Positions 43,547-52,328 of a stretch of DNA of 64,000 bases are shown in pieces. The position numbers and the translations under genes were made by a program. The stretch is from QHVT01 sp036399015 (lineage in GTDB: Bacteria; Acidobacteriota; Thermoanaerobaculia; Gp7-AA8). Positions within the stretch are counted from its first letter, which is position 1. Each line of letters opens with the position of its first letter. The DNA lies in contig DASWNW010000076.1 of NCBI GenBank assembly GCA_036399015.1, positions 1 to 64,000 of the forward strand, written 5' to 3'. The notes below the pieces were generated by a model. That model ran no database searches. It worked only from the letters and a program-made list of their open reading frames with translations, and was not told where the DNA came from.

Positions 43547-44101
43547 CTACCGTCGCGGCTCGTAGCGCAGCGACACCGCGCCCGAACCGAACTCGCGGCG
43601 GCTCACGAGCTTCAGGTCGAGAGGCTTCGATAGCCCCGCGAACAACGCCGGCCCATGACCGGCGACCTTCGGCTGCACCACGATTTCGTACTCGTCGATG
43701 AGTCCCAGCTCCGCCAGCGCCAGCGGGAGCGTGACGCCGCCCACGTACAAGCCCTTCCCGGGTTCCTGCTTCAACTGCTGCACGGCCGCGCCGACGTCGC
43801 CGCGCAGCAGCTCCGCGTTCCAGTCGACGTGCGTCAGGGTGCTCGACACGACGTATTTCTTCGCCGCGTCGATCGTCCGGGCGAACGGCTCCATCCAGGG
43901 CATCATCCACTCGGGCCTCGTTCCGTCCGGCGCCGGCCGCCACGCCTCCATCATCTGGTACGTCACCCGCCCGAAGATGAGGGCATCGGCCTCCGCGAGC
44001 ATGCCGGCAAAGTAGTGATGCAGCTCTTCGCTCGGGACGCCGGCGCGATGGTCGCAGCACCCGTCCAGCGTGACGTTGATGGAGTACCGCAGCGGTCGCA
44101 T
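43547..44101 (-). CDS. Dihydrofolate reductase-family (RibD C-terminal) protein, 184 aa
   Basis: Starts YSINVTLDGCCDHRAG, with EADALIFGRVTYQMMEAWRP, KYVVSSTLTHVDWNAELL and GLYVGGVTLPLALAELGLIDEYEIVVQPKVAGHGPALF, the landmarks of the YyaP/RibD_C reductase family. It probably reduces an unknown small substrate with NADPH. It is not canonical FolA. The stop lies 20 nt before the hydrolase start. Confidence 0.87.
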   Translation of the reverse strand: MRPLRYSINVTLDGCCDHRAGVPSEELHHYFAGMLAEADALIFGRVTYQMMEAWRPAPDGTRPEWMMPWMEPFARTIDAAKKYVVSSTLTHVDWNAELLRGDVGAAVQQLKQEPGKGLYVGGVTLPLALAELGLIDEYEIVVQPKVAGHGPALFAGLSKPLDLKLVSRREFGSGAVSLRYEPRR

Positions 44102-44111
44102 GAGTCTCACG

Positions 44112-44690
44112 TTAGCCGAGGTGCGCATTGGGGACAACCGCCTCGAGCTGCTGGAGCTCTGCCAGCTCGCCGCGCAGCGCGCGCACCTTCCGCCGGCTAT
44201 GGAGACCGATTGCCGCCGCCACCGCGACGAGAATGGCCACCTGCAGGTATACGAGAACGGCCGCCTGTGGGTACTCCCTCGCGAGGCCGGCCGAGAACAG
44301 CGTCGCGCCCGGCACGATCGCCGCGAGCGCCGCCCACACGCCGTGACGCGCGAAGCCGAGCTGCCTTTGAAGTTCCGCGGTGTAGACGCGAATCGACGGC
44401 TCCGGCTCCCCTCCCTCGTCCGGCCGGCCGCGCCGCAGGACATACGTGACGTAGCCAAACCCGCCCAACGCCAACAACGCACCGGCGCGCATGAAGTGGT
44501 CGCGCGAAGCGGCCGCCAGGGTGAAGAGACAGGTGAACACCAGGGCCACCACGACGTAGCTGTCGACGGTGGCGCGTCTCCGCCTCCTGTCCAGAGCCTT
44601 CACGCGCCGAAGCATCTCCTCGGCCGTCTCGATCGTGGAGCCGAGACTCTGGCTCTGCCAGGACTGGATGAGTGTCCTATCGTCTTGCAT
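44112..44690 (-). CDS. Four-helix membrane protein co-expressed with an ECF sigma factor, 192 aa
   Basis: A cytoplasmic N-terminal segment (TLIQSWQSQSLGSTIETAEEMLRRVKALDRRRRR) precedes four hydrophobic helices, including YVVVALVFTCLFTLAAA and QAAVLVYLQVAILVAVAAA. Its start overlaps the sigma gene's 3' end by 14 nt, and a GGAAGGGG site precedes the ATG. Such placement fits an anti-sigma factor, but no zinc-binding or known anti-sigma domain is visible. Confidence 0.7.
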   Translation of the reverse strand: MQDDRTLIQSWQSQSLGSTIETAEEMLRRVKALDRRRRRATVDSYVVVALVFTCLFTLAAASRDHFMRAGALLALGGFGYVTYVLRRGRPDEGGEPEPSIRVYTAELQRQLGFARHGVWAALAAIVPGATLFSAGLAREYPQAAVLVYLQVAILVAVAAAIGLHSRRKVRALRGELAELQQLEAVVPNAHLG

Positions 44691-45198
44691 GTTCCCCTTC
44701 CTTTCGTACCGCGCCAGCCAGGAACTTCTTGGCGCGGTGAATCCTCGTTGCAACGTTCGCCGGTGAGATGCCGGAGATCTCGCTGATCTCCTCCGCGGTC
44801 ATGCCTTCCAGGTACAGCGACAGAACCTGCCGGTCGAGGGGAGGCAGCCGCTCCATGAGCCGCCGCAGGCGCGTCAGCAGCTCCTCGCGGACATATTCGG
44901 CCGCCACGTCGAGAGTGGCCGGTAACGGCTCGACGTCATCGAGCCGCAACATCGCCGATGGGTTCTGACGCTGCCGCCTCGCGACATGCGAAAGCGCGAT
45001 GTTGTGTGCGACGCGATAGACCCAGGTCCGCAGGGAACATTGATTGCGAAACGTCGAGACGCTGCGCCAGAGGCCGAGCTGAATCTCCTGCAGCAGGTCG
45101 GCTCGCAGACCGGGATCGGCCTCATACGCCCGCGCGAGGCGCTCGAGCGGGGGACCGAACTCCCGGGCGATCTGGCAGTACAACTCGTCGCGTGACAT
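44677..45198 (-). CDS. ECF-type RNA polymerase sigma factor, 173 aa
   Basis: Region 2 (DPGLRADLLQEIQLGLWRSVSTFRNQCSLRTWVYRVAHNIALSH) binds the -10 element, and region 4 (LPPLDRQVLSLYLEGMTAEEISEISGISPANVATRIHRAKKFL) carries the helix-turn-helix for -35. No C-terminal extension is present. It is divergent from aroC. Its likely partner is the membrane protein that overlaps its 3' end. Confidence 0.92.
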   Translation of the reverse strand: MSRDELYCQIAREFGPPLERLARAYEADPGLRADLLQEIQLGLWRSVSTFRNQCSLRTWVYRVAHNIALSHVARRQRQNPSAMLRLDDVEPLPATLDVAAEYVREELLTRLRRLMERLPPLDRQVLSLYLEGMTAEEISEISGISPANVATRIHRAKKFLAGAVRKEGEHARR

Positions 45199-45270
45199 CG
45201 CTTCAGCGCCCTCTGTTGATGGTAGTCACTCAACGCGCGGACTTCTTACAGCGGCGATAGACTGCGCCGG

Positions 45271-46434
45271 ATGAACTTCGTCACCGCGGGGGAGTCGCAC
45301 GGGCCCCAGCTCACCGTCATCGTCACCGGCGTGCCGGCGGGGCTGAGGCTCGACCGCGCGCGGATCAACGACGACCTGCGGCGGCGGCAGCATGGGTATG
45401 GGCGCGGGGGGCGGATGAAGATCGAGGCCGACGAGGCGGAGATCACGGGCGGGGTGCGGGGCGGCGAGACGCTCGGGTCGCCGGTCGCCATCACGATCCG
45501 CAACCGCGACTTCGCGAACTGGCGGGGGGCGATGGACCCGTGGGAGCCGGATGCGGCCGAGGCGCACAAGCGGCGCGTACATGCGCCGCGGCCGGGGCAC
45601 GTCGACCTCGCGGGCGGGATGAAGTACGGGCGCACCGATCTCCGCGACATTCTGGAGCGCGCCTCCGCGCGCGAGACCGCCTCCCGCGTCGCCGCCGGCG
45701 CCATCGCGAAGGAGCTGCTGCGGGCGTTCGGCGTCGAGCTTCGCTCCGGCGTCGTCAGCGTCGGGGCCGCGGGGGACCCGAACTACTCGCCGTCGTGGGA
45801 GGAGCTTCTCGCCGTCGACGACGAGTCGCCGCTGCGCGCCGTCCGCGCCGAGGACGAGCCGGCCATGATCGCGGCCGTCGATTCCGCCCGCGAGGCGGGC
45901 GAGACCCTCGGCGGGACGATCGTCGCCGCCGCGCGCGGCCTCCCGGTCGGCCTCGGGTCGTACGTGCAGTGGAACGAGAAGCTCGACGGGCGCATTGCCC
46001 AGGCCATCCTCTCCATCCATGCCGTGAAAGCGGTGGCCATCGGGGACGGCGTCGCCGCCGCCACGCGCCTCGGCTCCGAGGTCCACGACCCGCTGTACTT
46101 CGACGAAGCGCGCCGCTACCACCGCACGACGAACCGCGCCGGTGGCCTGGAGGGGGGCGTCACGAACGGCGAGGACCTCGTCGTGCGCGCCTACATGAAG
46201 CCGATCTCCACCCTCCGCCGCGGCCTGCCGTCCGTCGATACGGAGACGCGCGAGCCGCACCGGTCTCAGTGGGAGAGGAGCGACGTCACCGCCGTCCCCG
46301 CCTGCGGCGTCGTCTGCGAGGCGATGCTCGCCTTCGTGCTCGCCTGCGCGATGCGCGAGAAGTTCGGCGGCGACTCGATGCGGGAGATGCGGCGCAACTA
46401 CGAGGCGTACGTCGATGAGCTACGGCGTTACTGA
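45271..46434 (+). CDS. aroC: Chorismate synthase, 387 aa
   Basis: Makes chorismate from EPSP, the last common step of aromatic synthesis. Signatures: GESHGPQLTVIVTGVPAG, LRRRQHGYGRGGRMKIE, RPGHVDLAGGMKYG, the central NGEDLVVRAYMKP block and the C-terminal CGVVCEAMLAFVLA. The enzyme needs reduced FMN. It lies upstream of the trp operon, about 3.4 kb apart, feeding chorismate to tryptophan. The 3' end overlaps the convergent broken gene by 7 nt. Confidence 0.95.
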   Translation: MNFVTAGESHGPQLTVIVTGVPAGLRLDRARINDDLRRRQHGYGRGGRMKIEADEAEITGGVRGGETLGSPVAITIRNRDFANWRGAMDPWEPDAAEAHKRRVHAPRPGHVDLAGGMKYGRTDLRDILERASARETASRVAAGAIAKELLRAFGVELRSGVVSVGAAGDPNYSPSWEELLAVDDESPLRAVRAEDEPAMIAAVDSAREAGETLGGTIVAAARGLPVGLGSYVQWNEKLDGRIAQAILSIHAVKAVAIGDGVAAATRLGSEVHDPLYFDEARRYHRTTNRAGGLEGGVTNGEDLVVRAYMKPISTLRRGLPSVDTETREPHRSQWERSDVTAVPACGVVCEAMLAFVLACAMREKFGGDSMREMRRNYEAYVDELRRY

Positions 46435-47094
46435 CAGAGCTTCGTCGCGCGGCAGGCTTTGCGTTCGTACACGATCACACGCGTTCCCTGGGGCACGTTC
46501 GCAAACTGCAGGTCGAGCCGGCACTGCTTCTTCCCGGTGTTGCCGAATGCCTCCAGGTCGACGGCGTACATGCCTTTCGGCAGCACTTGCCGGATCGCCC
46601 TCCTTTGCAGTCGTGGCGTACGCGTCGAGGTTGTCGCCCCATTTGCACTTCCGCTCGTTGCGCGCGCCGAATCCGTCCTGGAGCAGCAGGCTTGTGACCT
46701 CCGCCGCCCGCCGGATGACATCGCCGAATAGCACCGCGGTCCCTTTGACGCCGAGGACCGGCGACACAATCACTTCACCGGCCGGAAGCGGCTTGTCGCC
46801 GGTCTTCCGTCGCTGGGTTCAGGTACGGCACGACCGCGTCAACGTAATGTTGCTGGGCGGAGTTGTGCCACTCGCCGGCGATGTACCAGCCGTGATGCGC
46901 GCCTTCTGTTCGTTCGTCAGCGTTCGATAGAAAGTCGGCCGCCCACCGTTCGTGTTCGAACTTCACCTTGTCGCAGGGACTGCATCCGGGGGCGGTGGCC
47001 AAGGATGTTGGCGATCACGATCGAAGACGCCCTGAACCGGCTTCGGATCCGGCGCATGGCAGGTAAGGGCGGCGAGAACGAAGGCTGCCAGCAT
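46428..47094 (-). pseudogene. Broken gene of unknown function with three frameshifts
   Basis: Fragments in three frames join into one plausible protein: a signal-like start (MLAAFVLAALTCHAPDP), then CSPCDKVKFEHERWAADFLSNADERTEGAHHGWYIAGEWHNSA, then LPAGEVIVSPVLGVKGTAVLFGDVIRRAAEV, then GMYAVDLEAFGNTGKKQCRLDLQ and a final CRATKLCQ. Shifts fall near 46995, 46805 and 46600. Several shifts in one small gene favour true decay over sequence error, although neighbouring genes also have single breaks. No family was recognised. Confidence 0.65.
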
Positions 47095-47111
47095 GGCTAA
47101 TAATACGCCCC

Positions 47112-48224
47112 GTGTTCAGGGAGCTGTTCCCCGTCACCCGCAACCTCGCCTACCTCAACCACGCCGCGGTCGGGCCGCTCTCGGTGCGCGCGTGCGAGGC
47201 GATGGAGCGGCACGCGCGCGACCAGCGCGACTTCGGCGCGCTGCACTGGAAGGCGTGGTACGCGGAGACCGACCGGCTGCGGGAGTCGATGGCGCGGCTG
47301 ATCCACTCCGAGCCGCAGGAGGTGGCGATCCTCAAGAACACCTCCGAGGGGCTGTCGTTCGTCGCGGCGGGGCTGGACTGGCGGGAGGGGGACAACGTCA
47401 TCACCACCGCGCTCGAGTTCCCGTCGAACTGGACGCCCTGGAAGCGGCTGGAGGAGCGGGGGGTGGAGTGTCGGGTGGCGGCACTACCGGCGGTGGAAGA
47501 ACTTGACTCCCTGATCGACGATCGCACGCGCCTCGTCACCGTCTCCTCGGTCGCCTTTCACAACGGCTTCACCGCCGACCTCGACGCGATCGGAGAGCTG
47601 TGCGCGCGCCGCGGCGTGCTGTTCTGCGTCGACGCCATCCAGAGCGTCGGCGTGCTGCCGATCGACGTGCGCCGCTCGCGGATCGACTTCCTCGCCGCCG
47701 ACGGCCACAAATGGATGTGCGGCCCCGAGGGGACGGCGATCTTCTACGTGGCGGCGGAGAAGCGGGAGCTGCTGACCGTGGTCGAGAGCGGCTGGACGAA
47801 CGTCGAGCGGGGAGGGAAGTTCATCAACTGCGGGACGGCGTGGCTGCCCGACTCCCGCCGCTTCGAGGCCGGCTCGCTGAACACGAACGGGATCTTCGGC
47901 CTCCGCGCCGCCCTCGACCTCATCCACGAGGTCGGCGTCGAGAGCATCGCCGCGAGTGCGGTCGCGGTGGCGACGACACTGGCGGACGCGCTCGAGGAGC
48001 TCGGCTGGACGGTCGGCTCCCCCCGTCCGCTGCGGTCGCCGATCGTCGGCGCGACTCCACCATCCGTAGAGAAAACGCTCCTTTGGTGGCACCGCCAGCT
48101 CGAGGAGCGGGGCGTCGTCTGCGCGCCGCGCGAGGGGATGCTCCGTTTCTCGCCCCACTTTTACAACGACCAGACCGACGTCGAACGCGTGATCGGCGCA
48201 CTGCGCGCTATCATGAATTCATGA
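47112..48224 (+). CDS. Class V aminotransferase (PLP), 370 aa
   Basis: A cysteine desulfurase/isopenicillin-epimerase-type fold: LAYLNHAAVGPLS start, LKNTSEGLSFVAAGLDW, ALEFPSNWTPWKRL, CVDAIQSVGVLPIDV and the PLP lysine in ADGHKWMCGPEGTAIFYV. No catalytic cysteine loop is apparent, so an aminotransferase or racemase role is likelier than desulfuration. GTG start at 47112. The stop overlaps the rmuC start (ATGA). Confidence 0.85.
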   Translation: MFRELFPVTRNLAYLNHAAVGPLSVRACEAMERHARDQRDFGALHWKAWYAETDRLRESMARLIHSEPQEVAILKNTSEGLSFVAAGLDWREGDNVITTALEFPSNWTPWKRLEERGVECRVAALPAVEELDSLIDDRTRLVTVSSVAFHNGFTADLDAIGELCARRGVLFCVDAIQSVGVLPIDVRRSRIDFLAADGHKWMCGPEGTAIFYVAAEKRELLTVVESGWTNVERGGKFINCGTAWLPDSRRFEAGSLNTNGIFGLRAALDLIHEVGVESIAASAVAVATTLADALEELGWTVGSPRPLRSPIVGATPPSVEKTLLWWHRQLEERGVVCAPREGMLRFSPHFYNDQTDVERVIGALRAIMNS

Positions 48225-49597
48225 CGATCACGGCGTTGTTTCTCTGCGTGATCGCGCTCGCGTTGGGTGCGATCGTGGGGTGGGTGGCTGGGAGCGCGAG
48301 GAAGGGCGCCGAGGCGGAGCGCGCGCGAGCGGAGCGCGATCTGGCGGTCTCGGAACGTCGCAAGAGCGACGCGGCGCGCACCGAGCTGCAGCGGCGCGTC
48401 GAAGAGGCGCAGCAGGCGAAGGCGGCCGCCGAGGCCACCGCGGCGTCGCGCGTAGCCGAGGCGGAGAAGCTGCTCGCCAATCACGCGGCGATGCAGAAGC
48501 AGCTCGAGGACAGCTTCGCCGCGCTCGCCCAGAAGGCCTTCCGCGACGTCAGCGAGAACCTCGTGCACGCCAACCGGACGCAGGTCACCGGCGCGCTCGA
48601 CACCAAGAAGGCAGAGATCGATGCGCTCCTCCAGCCGATGCGCGACATGCTGGAGAGCTACCGCGGCGAGGTGCTCAAGAGCGAGAGCGCGCGCAACGAG
48701 AGCTACGGCGGGTTGCAGGAGCAGATCCGCACGCTGCTCATGGCGCAGGAGTCGGCGCAGCGGGAGGCCTCCCGCCTCGCGAACGCATTACAGTCGCCGA
48801 CCGTGCAGGGCTCGTGGGGCGAGCTGTCGCTCCGCCGCTGCATCGAGATGGCCGGCATGAGCGAGTACTGCCGCGACTTCGAGACGCAGCAGACCTTCAC
48901 CAACGAAGACGGCCGCCGCCTCCGTCCCGACCTGATCATCCACCTGCCGAACGAGAAGGTCATCGCCGTCGACGCCAAGGCACCGCTGGGCGAGTACATC
49001 GCCGCCTCGAACGAGGGGGACGAGAGCCGCAAGCGCGCCCTCCTCGAGGCGCACGCGAAGAACATCCGCCGGCACGTCGACCTGCTCTCGCGCAAGGAGT
49101 ACCAGGGGAGCATCGGCGACACGCTCGACTTCACCATCATGTTCATCCCGGGAGAGCACTTCCTCTCCGCCGCCCTCATCACCGACGTCGCGCTCCTCGA
49201 ATACGCCTCCGAGCGCCGCGTCGTCCTCGCCTCGCCGACGATCCTCCTCCCGGTCCTGCGCGCGGTCGCCGCGAGCTGGAAGGCGGAGAAGACGGAGGAG
49301 AACGCGAAGAAGATGCACGACGCCGCGGTCGACCTCTTCAACCGCTTCGTGACGGTGATGGACTACCTCACGGGCGTCGGCGACCAGCTCCGCAAGACCG
49401 TCGACAGCTACAACAAGGTGATCCGCTCGGTCGACACCCGCCTCTGGCCGAAAGGGGAGGAGCTCCAGCGGATGGCCGGCAGCGGCAAGAAGCTCGCGGA
49501 GCTCGAACAGCTCGAGGCGGTGCCGCTCGAGTCGGCGAAGCTGCGGCTGACGATGCAGAACGAGGAGCCGGGGGTGGTGGTGGCGATGCGCGACTGA
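48221..49597 (+). CDS. rmuC: DNA recombination protein RmuC, 458 aa
   Basis: One N-terminal membrane helix (LFLCVIALALGAIVGWVAG) and a long coiled coil rich in Glu/Arg/Ala precede the RmuC nuclease-like domain (VQGSWGELSLRRCIEMAGM, RLRPDLIIHLPNEKVIAVDAKAPL, FTIMFIPGEHFLSAAL). RmuC limits inversions between short inverted repeats in E. coli, notable here given the many palindromes in this window. The ATG at 48221 overlaps the previous stop. Confidence 0.93.
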   Translation: MTITALFLCVIALALGAIVGWVAGSARKGAEAERARAERDLAVSERRKSDAARTELQRRVEEAQQAKAAAEATAASRVAEAEKLLANHAAMQKQLEDSFAALAQKAFRDVSENLVHANRTQVTGALDTKKAEIDALLQPMRDMLESYRGEVLKSESARNESYGGLQEQIRTLLMAQESAQREASRLANALQSPTVQGSWGELSLRRCIEMAGMSEYCRDFETQQTFTNEDGRRLRPDLIIHLPNEKVIAVDAKAPLGEYIAASNEGDESRKRALLEAHAKNIRRHVDLLSRKEYQGSIGDTLDFTIMFIPGEHFLSAALITDVALLEYASERRVVLASPTILLPVLRAVAASWKAEKTEENAKKMHDAAVDLFNRFVTVMDYLTGVGDQLRKTVDSYNKVIRSVDTRLWPKGEELQRMAGSGKKLAELEQLEAVPLESAKLRLTMQNEEPGVVVAMRD

Positions 49598-49602
49598 CGT
49601 CG

Positions 49603-49757
49603 CTACGCGTTGTCGGTTGTCAGTTGTCGGTTGTCTGTGGCGTTCAGCCTGAATGAGCCTGCAGCCGAGATCCCACAGACAACCGACAACCGACAACTGA
49701 CAACGTCGTCTGTAGCCGAGATCCCACAGACAACCGACAACCGACAACTGACAACCG
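49603..49757. repeat. Word-repeat palindrome (GGTTGTC) with a duplicated right arm
   Basis: Four near-tandem GGTTGTC words face ACAACCGAC words at 49679-49704. The right side, from GCAGCCGAGATCCCACAGAC to ACTGACAAC, is then repeated in direct orientation at 49711-49757. It lies between rmuC and trpG. Confidence 0.85.
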
Positions 49758-49849
49758 GTCACCCCCGCGTGCTACGATCCCCCCCATGAACTCCTCCCTC
49801 AGGACGAACGAGCCCGTGCAGACCAACGCCGGCTCGTGTCTTTGGCTCC

Positions 49850-50416
49850 ATCACCGTCGTCGATAACTACGACTCCTTCACCTACAACTTGGTCCAGCAG
49901 CTCGAGCGCCTTGCGGGCGAACGGCTGAACGTCATCCGGAACGACGCGTTCGAGCCGGAGGAGCTGCTCGCCGCGAAGCCGCGCGCGATCGTGATCTCGC
50001 CCGGGCCGGGCACTCCGGCGCGCGCGGGGCGGTGCATCGACCTCATCCGCCTCAACCGCGACATCCCGCTCCTCGGCGTCTGCCTCGGCCATCAGGCCAT
50101 CGCGGAGGCGTTCGGCGCGCGCGTGGTCCGCGGTGCGCTGCCGGTGCATGGGAAGGTGAGCGAGGTGCGGCACTCCGAGGCCAACCTCTTCGCCGGTTGT
50201 CCGCACCCGATGCAGACGGCGCGGTACCACTCCCTCGTCGTCGCGCGCGACACGCTGCCGGACGTTCTGCAGATCGACGCGGAGACGGACGACGGCGCGA
50301 TCATGGCCATCTCCCACCGCGAGCGGCCGGTCTTCGGCATCCAGTTCCACCCGGAGTCGTACGGCACCGCGGGCGGCGACCGGCTGATCGAGAACTTCCT
50401 GGCGGTGCTGCGATGA
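49850..50416 (+). CDS. trpG: Anthranilate synthase glutamine amidotransferase subunit (start unresolved)
   Basis: Supplies ammonia from glutamine for anthranilate. The frame contains VVDNYDSFTYNL at the N-terminus, RAIVISPGPGTPARAG (oxyanion), nucleophile GVCLGHQAIAEAFG and catalytic FGIQFHPESY. No ATG, GTG or TTG precedes VVDNYDSF in frame; the nearest upstream codons are ATC ACC GTC, and the ATG at 49786 is in another frame. Either a base is missing near 49835-49850 or an unusual start is used; 49850 is a nominal start. The trpD start overlaps the stop (ATGA). Confidence 0.85.
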   Translation: MTVVDNYDSFTYNLVQQLERLAGERLNVIRNDAFEPEELLAAKPRAIVISPGPGTPARAGRCIDLIRLNRDIPLLGVCLGHQAIAEAFGARVVRGALPVHGKVSEVRHSEANLFAGCPHPMQTARYHSLVVARDTLPDVLQIDAETDDGAIMAISHRERPVFGIQFHPESYGTAGGDRLIENFLAVLR

Positions 50417-51561
50417 TCGCCGCCGCCATCAAGCGCATCGTCGACGGCCACGACCTCGGCCGCGACGAGATGTACGACGTCTTCGGGCAGGTCATGGACG
50501 GCCGCGCCACGGACGTGCAGAAGTCGGCGCTCCTCATCGCCCTGCGCATGAAAGGGGAGACCGCGGAGGAGATCACCGGCGCGGCGCTGGCCATGCGGGA
50601 GCGGGTCACGCCGATCGACCTCGGCGCCGGCGACCTCCGCACGAACCTCGTCGACACCTGCGGCACCGGCGGCGACGGACGCGGCACCTTCAACGTCTCC
50701 ACCATCGCCGCGCTGGTCGCGGCGGGGGCGGGGGCGAACGTCGCCAAGCATGGAAACCGCGCCGTCTCCTCCTCCTGCGGCAGCGCCGACCTCCTCGCCG
50801 CCCTCGGCGTGCAGATCGACCTCGACGCGGCGCGGATGACGCAGGTGCTCCGCCGCATCGGCATCGCCTTCCTCTTCGCGCCGAAGCTCCATCCCGCCAT
50901 GAGCGCCGTGGCGGGCGTCCGCCGCGAGCTCGGCGTGCGCACCATCTTCAACGTCCTCGGCCCCCTCACGAACCCCGCCTTCGCCCGCCGCCAGGTCCTC
51001 GGCGTCTACGCGGAGCGGCTCGTGGAGACGGTCGCCCGCGTCCTCGCCGCGCTCGGAGCCGAGCACGCGCTGGTCGTCCACAGCCGCGACGGCCTCGACG
51101 AGATCTCCGTCTCCGCCCCAACGCGCGTCTGCGAAGTACGCGACGGGCAGGTGCGCGCGTACGAGGTGACCCCCGAGGAGCTCGGCCTGCAGGTGCACGA
51201 CCTCGACGCGCTCGCCGGAGGCGACGCCGCCGCGAACGCGAACATCGCCCGCGAGATCCTCGGCGGCGCGAACGGCGCGCGCCAGGACATCGTCGTCGCC
51301 AACGCCGGCGCCGCGCTGTACGTGGCCGGACTGGCGCCCACCATCCGCGACGGCGTCGCGCTCGCACGCGAGTCGATCGCCAGCGGACGGGCGTTGCAGA
51401 AGCTGGAGGAGTTGGTGGGGGCGACGAACGAGATTCCTCGGGGTTCCTCGGGTTCCTCGGAGTTCCTCGGCGGGACGCCGGGGGAGGAGCGCCAGCGCGG
51501 GAGCCACCCCGAGGAACCCCGAGGAACCGAGGAACCCCGAGGAACCGGAGACCCCCAATGA
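50413..51561 (+). CDS. trpD: Anthranilate phosphoribosyltransferase, 382 aa
   Basis: Transfers phosphoribosyl from PRPP to anthranilate. Motifs: LVDTCGTGGDGRGTFNVS (PRPP loop), KHGNRAVSSSCGSADLL, GVRTIFNVLGPLTNPA and VHSRDGLDEIS. The family length is about 340; the final 40 residues (IPRGSSGSSEFLGG... to GTEEPRGTGDPQ) are encoded by a word-repeat palindrome and look non-native. Despite this the trpC start still overlaps the stop. Confidence 0.93.
   Translation: MIAAAIKRIVDGHDLGRDEMYDVFGQVMDGRATDVQKSALLIALRMKGETAEEITGAALAMRERVTPIDLGAGDLRTNLVDTCGTGGDGRGTFNVSTIAALVAAGAGANVAKHGNRAVSSSCGSADLLAALGVQIDLDAARMTQVLRRIGIAFLFAPKLHPAMSAVAGVRRELGVRTIFNVLGPLTNPAFARRQVLGVYAERLVETVARVLAALGAEHALVVHSRDGLDEISVSAPTRVCEVRDGQVRAYEVTPEELGLQVHDLDALAGGDAAANANIAREILGGANGARQDIVVANAGAALYVAGLAPTIRDGVALARESIASGRALQKLEELVGATNEIPRGSSGSSEFLGGTPGEERQRGSHPEEPRGTEEPRGTGDPQ
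51433..51546. repeat. Word-repeat palindrome (GGTTCCTCG word) at the 3' end of trpD
   Basis: About four near-tandem GGTTCCTCG words face CGAGGAACC words around a spacer of about 38 nt. The left arm matches the M20-gene copy at 37770 over 37 bases. It is translated as a C-terminal tail and keeps the trpD/trpC overlap intact. Confidence 0.9.
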
Positions 51562-52328
51562 CCGTCCTCGATCAGATCGTCGAGCGCACCCGCGCCCGGC
51601 TCGCGGGCGAGCCGAAGCCCGACCGGCAAGCGGCGGAGGCGGTGGCGCAGCAGCGTACGGCACACGCGTTCCGGAACGCGCTGACGCGCGACGCCGTCAA
51701 CGTCATCGCCGAGGTGAAGGCGGCTTCGCCGTCCGCCGGTCCGATCGTCACCAATCCCGACGTCGAGACCATCGCGCGCGACTACGCTCTCGGTGGGGCG
51801 GCGGCGGTCTCGGTGGTCACGGAGCCGGAGTTCTTTCACGGCTCGCGCGACTGGCTGGCGCGGGCGCGGGGCGCGAGCGGCCTTCCGGTGATCATGAAGG
51901 ACTTCATCGTCGAGCCGTCGCAGCTCGTGCGGGGGATCGCCGCGGGCGCGGATGCGATCCTCCTCCTCGCCTCGCTTCTCACCGCGCGGCAGCTCACCGA
52001 CTTCATCGGCCTCCTCGAGGCGTACGGCTGCGATGCGCTGGTGGAGGTGCACGACGAGGAGGAGCTCGCGCGCGCGGTCGAAGGGGGCGCGCGCCTCATC
52101 GGCGTGAACAACCGCGACCTGCGCGACTTCCGCGTCGACCTCGGCACCTCCGAGCGTCTCGGCGCGCTCATGCCGCCGGACGCGATCAAGGTCGCCGAGA
52201 GCGGCATCCGCACCCGCGCCGACGTCGACCGACTCCGCGCCGCCGGCTTCCACGCCTTTCTCGTCGGCGAGTCGCTGCTGCGGCAGGATGACCGCGCGGC
52301 GGCCGTGCGTTCCCTGGTGCAGGCATGA
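51558..52328 (+). CDS. trpC: Indole-3-glycerol-phosphate synthase, 256 aa
   Basis: Closes the indole ring of CdRP. A (beta/alpha)8 barrel with IAEVKAASPSAGPI, VVTEPEFFHGS, PVIMKDFIVEPSQL, GADAILLLASLL, LVEVHDEEEL, IGVNNRDLRDF and VAESGIRTRADV, all TrpC signatures. Length is normal. ATG overlaps the trpD stop; the stop overlaps the trpF start. Confidence 0.96.
   Translation: MTVLDQIVERTRARLAGEPKPDRQAAEAVAQQRTAHAFRNALTRDAVNVIAEVKAASPSAGPIVTNPDVETIARDYALGGAAAVSVVTEPEFFHGSRDWLARARGASGLPVIMKDFIVEPSQLVRGIAAGADAILLLASLLTARQLTDFIGLLEAYGCDALVEVHDEEELARAVEGGARLIGVNNRDLRDFRVDLGTSERLGALMPPDAIKVAESGIRTRADVDRLRAAGFHAFLVGESLLRQDDRAAAVRSLVQA

Noticed and set aside
49786..49866. trp attenuator leader peptide
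   Set aside because: The 26-codon frame has only one Trp codon and no clear terminator/antiterminator pair; a base error in trpG is the simpler view.
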